This document shows positions 1-5,799 of a stretch of 11,087 bases of DNA, in pieces (positions within the stretch are counted from its first letter, which is position 1; each line of letters opens with the position of its first letter). The notes beneath the pieces are model-generated. The model saw only the letters and a list, made by a program, of their open reading frames with translations, was not told the origin of the DNA and made no database searches. The position numbers and the translations under genes were made by a program. The DNA is from G025836975 sp049646585 (GTDB taxonomy: Bacteria; Pseudomonadota; Gammaproteobacteria; Burkholderiales; Burkholderiaceae_B). The stretch covers positions 1 through 11,087 of the forward strand of contig JBARWC010000010.1 in the NCBI GenBank assembly GCA_049646585.1, given 5' to 3'.

Positions 1-71
1 GCGGACTGCTGCGCCTGCGCTGTCGACACGCCACCGATGGCGAATAGAATTGCCCACCAAACCAAACGCAC
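1..71 (-). CDS. lptD: LPS-assembly protein LptD, N-terminal fragment (signal peptide only)
   Basis: The start of a gene running off the left edge; only about 23 codons are visible. The GTG start at 71 is preceded by an AGGAG ribosome-binding sequence about 9 bases upstream. The peptide begins MRLVWWAILFAIGGVSTAQA followed by QQS. This is a classic Sec signal peptide: Arg2, a hydrophobic core and an AQA cleavage site. The LptD assignment is inferred mainly from context, because in Bordetella-type genomes lptD lies divergent to amgK-murU. LptD is the outer-membrane beta-barrel that inserts lipopolysaccharide into the outer leaflet. A TATAGT -10-like hexamer (101..96) lies upstream with only a weak TTGCGG -35 candidate at 19 bp spacing. 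The exported start is well supported; the identity is less certain because the diagnostic domains lie outside the window. Confidence 0.7.
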   Translation of the reverse strand, partial: MRLVWWAILFAIGGVSTAQAQQS

Positions 72-212
72 GAGGATTCCGTCTCCTGAAAACAGACTAT
101 ATTTTGGCACAGTAGCCGAACCGCAAGGATTGGCGACCCGGTATTATAGAGAAGCTGGGGCATGTCGGGTGCAAGCAGCCCGTCAATTGCCGCATTTATC
201 GATTTTTATTGC
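72..212. promoter_or_regulatory. Divergent lptD / amgK intergenic promoter region
   Basis: This 141-bp stretch separates the divergent lptD and amgK starts and must carry the promoters of both. On the minus strand TATAGT (101..96) is a plausible lptD -10, with TTGCGG (126..121) as a poor -35. On the plus strand TATTAT (142-147) could be the amgK -10, but no good -35 lies at the right distance. If that hexamer is used, transcription would begin near 154. That favours the amgK ATG at 213 over the upstream in-frame ATG at 162. The region's role is inferred from the gene layout; the individual boxes are weak. Confidence 0.4.
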
Positions 213-1256
213 ATGGAACCCAATTTGAATTCCCCCCTCGATACCCGCCTGGCCACCCTGAAAACCTGGCTGCAAGGCATAGCCTCGCAGCACGGGCTGG
301 ACCTGACCACCTTGCAGCCCGCCTCCAGCGATGCCAGCTTCCGCCATTATTATCGCCTCCAATCCTCCGGCGGCACCGCCATCGTCATGGACGCCCCGCC
401 CGAGCACGAGGATTGCAAGCCCTTCCTTCACGTAACCGGCTTGCTTCAGCAGGCCGGCCTGAACGTCCCGGCCGTTCTCGCGCAAGACCTATCGCAGGGC
501 TTCCTGCTGCTCTCCGACCTGGGCGAGCAGACCTACTACCAGGCCATCCAGTCCGGCCTGGACGACGCCCGGCTGCAAACCATCTATCGCGCGGCCCTGT
601 CCGCGCTGGTGCGCCTGCAAGGGGCTCCCACCACCGGCTTGCCCGCCTACGATGCGCAGCGCCTGGGCCAGGAACTTACCGTCTTTCCCGAGTGGTATGC
701 GGGCAAGCATTGCCGGGTCTCGCTGGACGAGTCCGAACAGACCGTGCTGCGCCAAGCCTTCGACACCCTGATCGCCGACAACGTCAAGCAGGCCCGTGTG
801 CTGGTCCACCGCGACTTCCACTCGCCCAATCTCATGGTGCCCGCCGAAAGCGGTGATCCGGGCATCATCGACTACCAGGACGCCCTGGCCGGCCCCATCA
901 GCTACGACATCGCCTCGCTGGTCATGGACGCGCGCACCACCTGGGAAGAGCCCCAGCAACTGGACTGGGCCATACGCTACTGGGAAGCCGCCAAGGCCGC
1001 CGGCCTGCCCGTGCCCGGAGACTTCGCCGATTTCCACCGCGCCTACGAATGGATGAGCCTGCAACGGAACCTGCGGATACTGGGCGTCTTCGCCAGGCTG
1101 TCCCATCGCGACGGCAAGCACCATTACCTGGATCACATGCCCCGCGTGAACGCCTACGCAAGGCAGGTGGCGCAACGCTACGGCGTCTTCCGGCCCTTGC
1201 TGCGCCTGCTCGACAAGCTGGACAACCGCCAGGTGGTCACGGGATACACCTTCTGA
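213..1256 (+). CDS. amgK: N-acetylmuramate/N-acetylglucosamine anomeric kinase AmgK
   Basis: A cytoplasmic sugar kinase of the aminoglycoside phosphotransferase (APH) fold, 347 residues from this start. AmgK phosphorylates MurNAc (and GlcNAc) at the anomeric position, giving MurNAc-1-phosphate for MurU. This is the salvage route that bypasses de novo, fosfomycin-sensitive UDP-MurNAc synthesis. The catalytic loop HRDFHSPN is at residues 199-206 (Asp201 as base) and the metal-binding IIDYQD at 218-223, followed by the family's GPISYDIASL segment. An N-terminal ASFRHYYRL strand matches the family. The start is uncertain: an in-frame ATG at 162 would add 17 residues, and neither has a strong ribosome-binding site. 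I chose 213 because the resulting N-terminus resembles that of known AmgK proteins. The stop overlaps the murU start (TGATG), so the two are probably translationally coupled. Confidence 0.9.
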   Translation: MEPNLNSPLDTRLATLKTWLQGIASQHGLDLTTLQPASSDASFRHYYRLQSSGGTAIVMDAPPEHEDCKPFLHVTGLLQQAGLNVPAVLAQDLSQGFLLLSDLGEQTYYQAIQSGLDDARLQTIYRAALSALVRLQGAPTTGLPAYDAQRLGQELTVFPEWYAGKHCRVSLDESEQTVLRQAFDTLIADNVKQARVLVHRDFHSPNLMVPAESGDPGIIDYQDALAGPISYDIASLVMDARTTWEEPQQLDWAIRYWEAAKAAGLPVPGDFADFHRAYEWMSLQRNLRILGVFARLSHRDGKHHYLDHMPRVNAYARQVAQRYGVFRPLLRLLDKLDNRQVVTGYTF

Positions 1257-1951
1257 TGCGCGCCATGATATTGGCAGCGGGCCGCGGCGAACGCATGCGC
1301 CCCCTGACCGACACCTTGCCCAAGCCGCTGCTGCGGGTGGGCGGCCGGCCGCTCATCGTCTGGCATCTGATGCGCCTGGCCAAGGCCGGGTTTACGGACG
1401 TGGTCGTCAATCACGCCTGGCTCGGCCACAAGATCGAAGAGGCGCTGGGAGACGGCCGGCGCCTGGGCCTGCATATCTCCTATTCGGCCGAGCCCCAGGC
1501 GCTGGAAACCGCCGGCGGCATCGTCCAGGCCATGGACTTTTTCCAGGACCGACCCTTTCTGGTCATCAACGGCGATGTCTGGTGCGATTGGGACCCGGCA
1601 CAAGCGCCCGCCATCGCCGCCGACATCCAGTCGCACGGCAAGCTGGCTTGGCTGCTCATGGTGGACAATCCCCCGCAACATCCCAAGGGAGACTTCCGCC
1701 TGGACGAAACCGCTCATCTCGGCATGGACGACGGCGCTCCCGACTCGACCGCCCTGACCTTTTCCGGCATCGGCATCTACCAGCCCTCCCTGTTCCAGGG
1801 CCTGGAGCGCGGCCGCCCCGCCCCGCTGGCACCCCTGTTGCGCCAGGCCATGCAGCAGCGGCGCATCGTTGGCGCGCGCCACGATGGCGATTGGGTCGAC
1901 GTGGGCACCCCCGAACGCCTGGCCGCGCTGGACCAGCGCCTGGGCGGCTAG
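1256..1951 (+). CDS. murU: N-acetylmuramate alpha-1-phosphate uridylyltransferase MurU
   Basis: A 231-residue nucleotidyltransferase that joins UTP and MurNAc-1-phosphate to give UDP-MurNAc, the second step of the peptidoglycan recycling path begun by AmgK. The N-terminal nucleotide-binding signature runs from residue 6 to 25 (LAAGRGERMRPLTDTLPKPL, with Arg13 and Lys23). ETAGGI is at 84-89, the metal-binding INGD at 104-107 (Asp107), and a second metal Asp lies in WVDVGTPERL near 213-222. Length is normal for MurU and short compared with RmlA or GalU. The ATG overlaps the amgK stop by one base. The gene pair and the sequence motifs support each other, so identification is strong. No clear terminator follows the stop at 1951. 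Confidence 0.92.
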   Translation: MRAMILAAGRGERMRPLTDTLPKPLLRVGGRPLIVWHLMRLAKAGFTDVVVNHAWLGHKIEEALGDGRRLGLHISYSAEPQALETAGGIVQAMDFFQDRPFLVINGDVWCDWDPAQAPAIAADIQSHGKLAWLLMVDNPPQHPKGDFRLDETAHLGMDDGAPDSTALTFSGIGIYQPSLFQGLERGRPAPLAPLLRQAMQQRRIVGARHDGDWVDVGTPERLAALDQRLGG

Positions 1952-1967
1952 CAGCCTATCCGGGTGC

Positions 1968-1995
1968 GTTACAATTTAGCAGTTCGAATTTAGCG
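1968..1995 (+). repeat. Tandem 14-bp imperfect direct repeat upstream of the DUF6776-like gene
   Basis: GTTACAATTTAGCA (1968-1981) is followed at once by GTTCGAATTTAGCG (1982-1995), identical at 11 of 14 positions with AATTTAGC perfect in both. It lies 160-190 bases before the next start codon, in an AT-rich island between GC-rich genes. TACAAT (1970-1975) within the first copy resembles a sigma-70 -10 element, but no convincing -35 precedes it. The repeat could be an operator or chance; it is reported only as what the sequence shows. Confidence 0.4.
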
Positions 1996-2154
1996 GCACG
2001 CATTTCAAGAAAATGTATCTAAAACCGGCAAGGCGAAACCAAGGCCTGCAATAACGGTTCCGGGAGCGGAATACGGTCTATGCTTTAGGGCTTTTCGGTG
2101 ACGGCTCCGCCCGCATCGGGCCGGCCGCCCTTGCTACACAGGAATTATCTACAC

Positions 2155-2856
2155 ATGCTCGGTTCATCCAAACGTCACGTCTTCAAACCCACGGCATACG
2201 GTTCCACCCGCAGCCGGCGTCGCATACCAAGGTGGCTTGTGCTGATGCTGACGGGCGTGGTGCTGGGTTCGGGCGGCCTGCTGTTCCTGCAAAAAAGCTA
2301 TGGCCCCACGCGCCTTACCGTAGAACAGTCGGAACAACTGCACTACGACCTGAACAGCGCCAACATGGACAAGCAGCGCCTGCAATCCCAGCTCAATCAG
2401 CAGACTCGCGATCTGAGCGAAACACGCGCCAACCTGCAGGCCCAGTCCGAAGAATTGAAGAAAGCCAAGGCTGAAGCGACCAAGCTGACCGCCGACCTGC
2501 AGCTATTCGTCGACGCCATGCCGGCCGATCCGCGCGGCACTTCGCCGGGCATACGCGCCGCCACGTTCGAAGCCAAGGACGGCCAACTGCACTACCTTAT
2601 GCTGGTCATGCAGGACGAGGGCAAGACCAGCCCCTTCTCGGGCCAGGCCGAACTGAACGTCGCGGGCCGATACGCCAACGGCAAATCCGGCCACATCGAC
2701 CTTCCGGCCTTCAAGGTCCAGTTGCAGCGCTACGTCCACCTGGACGGCGCCCTGCCCCTGCCTGAAGGCTTTACCCCCAGGCAGGTCAGCATCAAGATCA
2801 CGCGCGACGGGTCCGAGAAAACCGTGGCCACCCGCACGATACGGGTGTCCCGCTAG
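2155..2856 (+). CDS. Membrane-anchored coiled-coil protein, DUF6776-like
   Basis: A 233-residue protein of unknown function. The N-terminus is short and very basic (residues 1-24, with RSRRR), followed by one membrane segment at about 25-45 (WLVLMLTGVVLGSGGLLFL). Residues about 52-115 are a heptad-like coiled coil rich in Gln, Glu, Leu and Lys. A C-terminal domain of alternating beta-type sequence (about 130-233) would lie in the periplasm. This layout matches the DUF6776 family of Burkholderiales, named from memory. The start at 2155 has AGGAA ten bases upstream; an in-frame GTG at 2098 would add 19 residues that look like non-coding leader. The gene stands alone on this strand after a 203-bp gap. 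Its stop overlaps that of convergent glnQ. A structural envelope role is plausible but unproven. Confidence 0.8.
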   Translation: MLGSSKRHVFKPTAYGSTRSRRRIPRWLVLMLTGVVLGSGGLLFLQKSYGPTRLTVEQSEQLHYDLNSANMDKQRLQSQLNQQTRDLSETRANLQAQSEELKKAKAEATKLTADLQLFVDAMPADPRGTSPGIRAATFEAKDGQLHYLMLVMQDEGKTSPFSGQAELNVAGRYANGKSGHIDLPAFKVQLQRYVHLDGALPLPEGFTPRQVSIKITRDGSEKTVATRTIRVSR

Positions 2857-3581
2857 GACACGTGCTGCAGGAAGTCCTTCAGGCGCTGGCTGGGCGGATT
2901 GCTCAGCAGTTCGGTGGGCGAGCCGTCTTCCGATATCTTGCCCTGGTCGATGAAGATCAGTCGCGTGCCCACCTTGCGTGCGAATTCCATTTCGTGCGTG
3001 ACCACCACCATGGTCATGCCTTCCTCGGCCACATCCTGCATGACCTTCAGCACTTCATGGCGCAGTTCGGGGTCGAGCGCCGACGTGGGCTCGTCGAACA
3101 GCATCAGTTGCGGGCGTATCGCCAAGGCGCGGGCAATCGCCACGCGCTGCTGTTGCCCGCCCGATAGCTGACCCGGATAGTTCCCCATTTTCTCGCCCAG
3201 CCCCACTTTGCGAAGCAAGGCCTGGGCCTCTTCGCGCGCCTGACCGCGAGGCGTACCGCGTGTGTGTATGGGACCGAACATGACGTTTTCCAGCGCCGTC
3301 AGTTGCGGAAAAAGATTGAACTGCTGGAACACCATGCCGGCTTCGCGGCGCAGCTCGCGCACCTCGGGGCCGCTGCCGCGCACGCTCAGGCCATTGACGA
3401 TGATGTCGCCGCCCTCGATGGTCTCCAGCACATTGATGCAGCGCAGGAAGGTGGACTTGCCGGACCCGGATGGGCCGACCACCACCACGACTTCGCCCTT
3501 TTCTATCGTAAGGTCGATGCCGTTGAGCACGACGCTGGAGCCGAAGCGCTTGACCACGTTCTTGAATTCAACAATGCTCAT
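2853..3581 (-). CDS. glnQ: Glutamine ABC transporter ATP-binding protein GlnQ
   Basis: The 242-residue cytoplasmic ATPase that powers glutamine uptake through GlnP. All ABC motifs are intact: Walker A GPSGSGKST at 36-44, Q-loop FQQFNLF at 85-91, signature LSGGQQQR at 139-146, Walker B LMLFDE at 159-164, D-loop SALD at 167-170 and the switch His in THE at 196. The sequence is of the polar amino acid subfamily (GlnQ/HisP/ArtP), whose marks here include the FNLFP and EDGSP segments. The start ATG overlaps the glnP stop in an ATGA, so translation is coupled. Glutamine specificity comes from the neighbouring GlnH rather than from this subunit. The gene ends on a CTAG shared with the opposite-strand gene. 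Confidence 0.93.
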   Translation of the reverse strand: MSIVEFKNVVKRFGSSVVLNGIDLTIEKGEVVVVVGPSGSGKSTFLRCINVLETIEGGDIIVNGLSVRGSGPEVRELRREAGMVFQQFNLFPQLTALENVMFGPIHTRGTPRGQAREEAQALLRKVGLGEKMGNYPGQLSGGQQQRVAIARALAIRPQLMLFDEPTSALDPELRHEVLKVMQDVAEEGMTMVVVTHEMEFARKVGTRLIFIDQGKISEDGSPTELLSNPPSQRLKDFLQHVS

Positions 3582-4417
3582 ACGATCTGCGTCCTGTGTT
3601 CGATGAATTTCAGCACCAGCGCAATAAAGCCGGTCAGGATCAGATACAGGACGGCCACGGCGCCCCATATCTCGACCGAACGGAAATTGCTGGCGATGAT
3701 CTCCTGGCCCTGGCGGGTCAGCTCGGCCACGCCTATCACGATGAACAGCGACGAATCCTTCAAGCTGATGATGCACTGGTTGCCCATGGCGGGAATCATG
3801 CGGCGCAGGGCGACCGGGCCGATGATGTAGGCCAGTATCTTGTAGAAAGGCAGGCCCATGGCCTGCCCTGCTTCTTTCAAACCCTTGGGCACCGACAGCA
3901 AGGCGCCGCGCACGATCTCGGCAATGTAGGCGCCCGAGTTGATGACCAGCGTGAAGATGGCCGCCCACACCGCATCAATGCGCCAGCCGAAGATCAAGGG
4001 CAGCGCAAAGTAAATGAACATCACCTGCACGACGATGGGAGTGCCGCGTATGACAAGAATGTACAACTGGGCCAGGAAGGACAGCGCGATCGGGATGTAG
4101 GCGATGAAGCGCAGCAGCAAGCCCACCACGATGGCGACCTGCAGCGCCAGCCACACCCAGCCGGGCACGCCGGACAGGAACTGGGTCCCCACCCAGGACG
4201 ACAGGCGCAGCAGCACATACAAGGCGATGAGGGCCGCGACCGCGATGGCCGTGGTTCTCCAGGTAACCAGCACCTTGACGTAAGTCGTGACGACACCGGT
4301 CAGAAAGCCAATGAGCGTTCCGCCGATCAAACCAAGCAAAGTGATTTGTATCGTCATTTGCGTGCCTTCCAGCAGGCTGGGCATCGCGTCCCAAATGACA
4401 GACCATTCAAAAGTCAC
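3578..4417 (-). CDS. glnP: Glutamine ABC transporter permease GlnP, with about 60 extra residues
   Basis: Inner-membrane permease of the HisMQ/GlnP family, 279 residues, starting at a GTG with TGAGG eight bases upstream. The N-terminus (MTFEWSVIWDAMPSLLEGTQ) and the long core from RGTPIVVQVMFIYFALP (124-140) through AYIAEIVRGALLS, the EAA loop (EAGQAMG near 182-188), NQCIISLKDSSLFIVIGVAELTRQGQEI and the C-terminus closely follow E. coli GlnP, which has about 219 residues. The difference is an inserted stretch at about 48-112 between the first membrane helix and the RGTP segment. It contains two added hydrophobic segments, near 55-71 and 86-115, so the protein may have seven or so helices instead of five. 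The reading frame is continuous. Function as a glutamine channel is inferred from family and operon. Confidence 0.92.
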   Translation of the reverse strand: MTFEWSVIWDAMPSLLEGTQMTIQITLLGLIGGTLIGFLTGVVTTYVKVLVTWRTTAIAVAALIALYVLLRLSSWVGTQFLSGVPGWVWLALQVAIVVGLLLRFIAYIPIALSFLAQLYILVIRGTPIVVQVMFIYFALPLIFGWRIDAVWAAIFTLVINSGAYIAEIVRGALLSVPKGLKEAGQAMGLPFYKILAYIIGPVALRRMIPAMGNQCIISLKDSSLFIVIGVAELTRQGQEIIASNFRSVEIWGAVAVLYLILTGFIALVLKFIEHRTQIV

Positions 4418-4465
4418 GTTGATTGCCTCAAGAAAAGCGGGCGCGCCTTCTTAAAGAGTGCTTGG

Positions 4466-4497
4466 ACCGCTGAAAGGAAAAACGGCGATCCAGCGGT
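4466..4497 (-). other. Hairpin in the glnH-glnP spacer
   Basis: The glnH-glnP gap is 148 bp, unlike the 4-bp overlap of glnP and glnQ. Within it ACCGCTG (4466-4472) pairs with CAGCGGT (4491-4497) across an 18-base loop. A second, GC-rich bulged stem lies at about 4505-4527 (ACCGGGG with CCCCGGGT). Neither is followed by a proper T-run. Such intercistronic stems after a binding-protein gene commonly protect the upstream message, giving excess binding protein over permease. That role is inference here. Confidence 0.4.
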
Positions 4498-4565
4498 GTG
4501 GCTCACCGGGGCGTCGTCCCCCCGGGTCGCCGGCCGCCGGAGCGCCGTCATGGATAAAACCAGGC

Positions 4566-5321
4566 TTACTTGACCTGCTGGCCGAACCACTTGGTGTACA
4601 ACGCATCGTACTTGCCGTTGTCGCGCAAGGTCTTCAAGGCCTTGTTGACGGTAGGCACCAGGTCGCTGCCTTTGGGGAAGGCTATGCCGTAGAAGTCGCC
4701 GCTCTTGAGCGAACCCACCACTTTCACGCGGCCCTGGCCGCCGGTCTTGGCGAAGTACTGCAGGTTGGGCGTGTCGTGCACGACGGCATCGACGCGGCCC
4801 GTGGCCAGTTCAAGAAAAGCGTTGTCGATATTGGGAAACAGCTTCAGCTTCGCGCTGGGCACATTGGCTTTCAGGTAATCCACCGTGGCGGTACCGATCT
4901 TGACCGCGACCATCTTGCCTTCCAAGTCCTTGGCCGTCTTGATGCTGGTGTTGTCCTTGCCCACCAGTATGGCCAGGCCGCTTTCATAGTAGGGATCGGA
5001 GAAGTCGATGACCTTCTTGCGGTCGTCACGGATGGTGATGCCCGCCAGGGCCACATCGATGTTGCGCGTTTGCAGGCCCGGGATGATGCCGTTGAAATCC
5101 ATGGGGCGCAGACTGTACTTCAGGCCGGCCTGCTTGGCGATGGCGTCCCACAACTCGATGTCGAAGCCCGTGTATTTTCCGTTCTGCTTGAACTCGAACG
5201 GAACAAAGGCCGTATCGGTCGCAACGATCAGTTCCTTGTCCTGGGCGGCGGCATTGCCGGCGGGCAGCGCCATGGCAAGGGCCAACCCAGCCAGAACCGC
5301 TTTTAACTTATTCTTGAACAT
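4566..5321 (-). CDS. glnH: Periplasmic glutamine-binding protein GlnH
   Basis: A 251-residue solute-binding protein that captures L-glutamine in the periplasm and delivers it to GlnPQ. The N-terminus is a Sec signal peptide (MFKNKLKAVLAGLALAMALP, with cleavage likely after NAAA near residue 26). The mature part tracks E. coli GlnH closely: VATDTAFVPFEFKQ, PMDFNGIIPGLQT, DVALAGIT, DDRKKVIDFSDPYY, VVHDTPN and GIAFPKGSDL. Ligand residues of E. coli GlnH (Asp10, Phe13, Phe50, Gly68, Thr70, Arg75, Lys115, His156, Asp157, numbered from memory) all have counterparts. In the Lys115 loop, SGTG of E. coli is IGTA here, a possible small change in affinity. The start has AAGGAG six to seven bases upstream. 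It is the first gene of the glnHPQ operon. Confidence 0.95.
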   Translation of the reverse strand: MFKNKLKAVLAGLALAMALPAGNAAAQDKELIVATDTAFVPFEFKQNGKYTGFDIELWDAIAKQAGLKYSLRPMDFNGIIPGLQTRNIDVALAGITIRDDRKKVIDFSDPYYESGLAILVGKDNTSIKTAKDLEGKMVAVKIGTATVDYLKANVPSAKLKLFPNIDNAFLELATGRVDAVVHDTPNLQYFAKTGGQGRVKVVGSLKSGDFYGIAFPKGSDLVPTVNKALKTLRDNGKYDALYTKWFGQQVK

Positions 5322-5420
5322 ACAGGCTCCTTTTTTCCTTGTAGATGAACCGCACTCGAATAGAGGCGGCCCCTGCGGCTTGCCGCTTGTAACAGCAAGC
5401 ATGAAAAGGTATGGTAACCG

Positions 5421-5448
5421 AAAAAAAGCGGCACGAAGCCGGTTTTTT
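5421..5448. terminator. Bidirectional intrinsic-terminator-like hairpin in the glnH leader
   Basis: AAAAAAAGCGGC (about 5421-5432) pairs with GCCGGTTTTTTT (5438-5449) with a single G-G mismatch and a 5-base loop. Both strands therefore show a GC stem followed by a run of T residues. No recognised gene ends here. On the minus strand it lies about 100 bases before the glnH start. It either ends a short transcript coming from the tRNA side or attenuates transcription into glnH. Confidence 0.65.
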
Positions 5449-5477
5449 TCTCCTGCGAATCGCAGCATATACAACAA

Positions 5478-5615
5478 TCAGAGCGCCGGAACGATGGTGT
5501 ACTGGTACTTGTTGATGGTGGATGGTTTGGCTTTGGAACTGCTCGGCCGGGCGTCCGACACCAGAGTAAAAAGCGGGTATAGTGAAGTTGCGTCACAACA
5601 CGCGGTAGCGGGCAC
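5478..5615 (-). CDS. Possible 45-codon small ORF, unknown
   Basis: A minus-strand frame beginning at GTG (a TTG lies two codons upstream) and ending at TGA. It lies between the tRNA-Lys terminator and the leader hairpin. The product would begin with PATACCDATSLYPLF and end STINKYQYTIVPAL, after a Ser/Lys/Pro-rich middle. No ribosome-binding site precedes the start, and no family is recognised. The only support is its position, with terminators on both sides, and a C-terminal half that reads like ordinary protein. It may equally be chance or a decayed gene end. Confidence 0.15.
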   Translation of the reverse strand: MPATACCDATSLYPLFTLVSDARPSSSKAKPSTINKYQYTIVPAL

Positions 5616-5629
5616 ACCCAAGCACCCAT

Positions 5630-5657
5630 AAAAAAACCAGCCTGCGGCTGGCGTTTT
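5630..5657 (-). terminator. Intrinsic terminator of tRNA-Lys
   Basis: On the minus strand CCAGCC and GGCTGG form a 6-bp stem with a 3-base loop (5651..5637), followed by seven T residues (5636..5630). It lies about 20 bases after the tRNA CCA end. A run of five T residues on the plus strand (5653-5657) makes it usable in both directions. Confidence 0.85.
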
Positions 5658-5670
5658 TAAAAAGCGGATT

Positions 5671-5746
5671 TGGTGGGTCGTGCGCGGCTCGAACGCGCGA
5701 CCAACGGATTAAAAGTCCGGTGCTCTACCAACTGAGCTAACGACCC
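5671..5746 (-). tRNA. tRNA-Lys (anticodon UUU)
   Basis: A 76-nucleotide tRNA with encoded CCA. It starts GGGTCGT and ends ACGACCC plus ACCA, giving a perfect 7-bp acceptor stem. The D-loop has TAGCTCAGTTGGTAGAGCA, the T-arm GCGCG-TTCGAGC-CGCGC. The anticodon loop is CTTTTAA, with TTT at 5713..5711. The gene stands alone with its own promoter (5789..5761) and terminator (5651..5630). tRNA-Lys(UUU) is one of the tRNAs whose wobble uridine is modified by MnmC, part of which is encoded at the right end of this window. Confidence 0.97.
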
Positions 5747-5760
5747 AAACCAAGAGCGAG

Positions 5761-5789
5761 ATTATGGCGGGTTTTAAAAACGCTGTCAA
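5761..5789 (-). promoter_or_regulatory. Sigma-70 promoter of tRNA-Lys
   Basis: On the minus strand a perfect TTGACA (5789..5784) is followed, with 17 bp spacing, by CATAAT (5766..5761). Transcription would begin about 7 bases later, some 8 bases before the mature tRNA end. The -10 box contains the in-frame upstream ATG (5764) of the opposite-strand phosphoesterase frame, and the -35 ends 10 bases before its preferred start. Confidence 0.85.
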
Positions 5790-5799
5790 ATCAACAATA

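Larger units (their letters stand above)
5322..5629 (-). promoter_or_regulatory. glnH upstream region, no confident gene
   Basis: About 300 bp between the tRNA terminator and glnH, which must contain the glnH promoter. I found no convincing -35/-10 pair and no clear sigma-54 (-24 GG/-12 GC) site on the minus strand. Contents are: a strong bidirectional hairpin at 5421-5448; a possible 45-codon minus-strand frame (5615 to 5478, GTG start) ending in KYQYTIVPAL; and, on the plus strand, TATAGT (5578-5583) with CCGACA 17 bp upstream, a possible weak promoter aimed at the tRNA terminator. TATATG near 5472-5467 on the minus strand is a candidate -10 without a good -35. Confidence 0.4.

Noticed and set aside
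143..148. Perfect TATAAT on the minus strand as the lptD -10
   Set aside because: No acceptable -35 lies 16 to 18 bp upstream on that strand, and it would give a leader of over 60 bases; TATAGT at 101..96 is closer but also weak.
489..1175. Minus-strand open frame of 228 codons inside amgK
   Set aside because: Shadow frame with Gly/Val/Gln-rich composition; amgK catalytic motifs are intact on the plus strand.
2098..2154. Upstream GTG start adding 19 residues to the DUF6776-like protein
   Set aside because: The added residues look like untranslated leader, and AGGAA at proper distance supports the ATG at 2155.
3596..4573. Plus-strand open frame of 325 codons opposite glnP
   Set aside because: Its translation is dominated by His, Gln, Arg and Asp, typical of the antisense of membrane-protein codons; glnP matches its family in the other strand.
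5322..5629. Sigma-54/NtrC control of glnH
   Set aside because: Known for glnHPQ in enteric bacteria, so I looked for the GG-N10-GC core on the minus strand and found none with a convincing TGGCAC/TTGC context.
5008..5631. Plus-strand frame of 207 codons across the glnH start and its leader
   Set aside because: Mostly antisense to glnH; the part over the leader (from the ATG near 5494) lacks a ribosome-binding site and any recognisable feature.
5671..5746. tRNA-Lys as an integration site for a mobile element
   Set aside because: No integrase gene and no repeat of the tRNA 3' end were seen in the flanking sequence; both sides are ordinary chromosomal genes.
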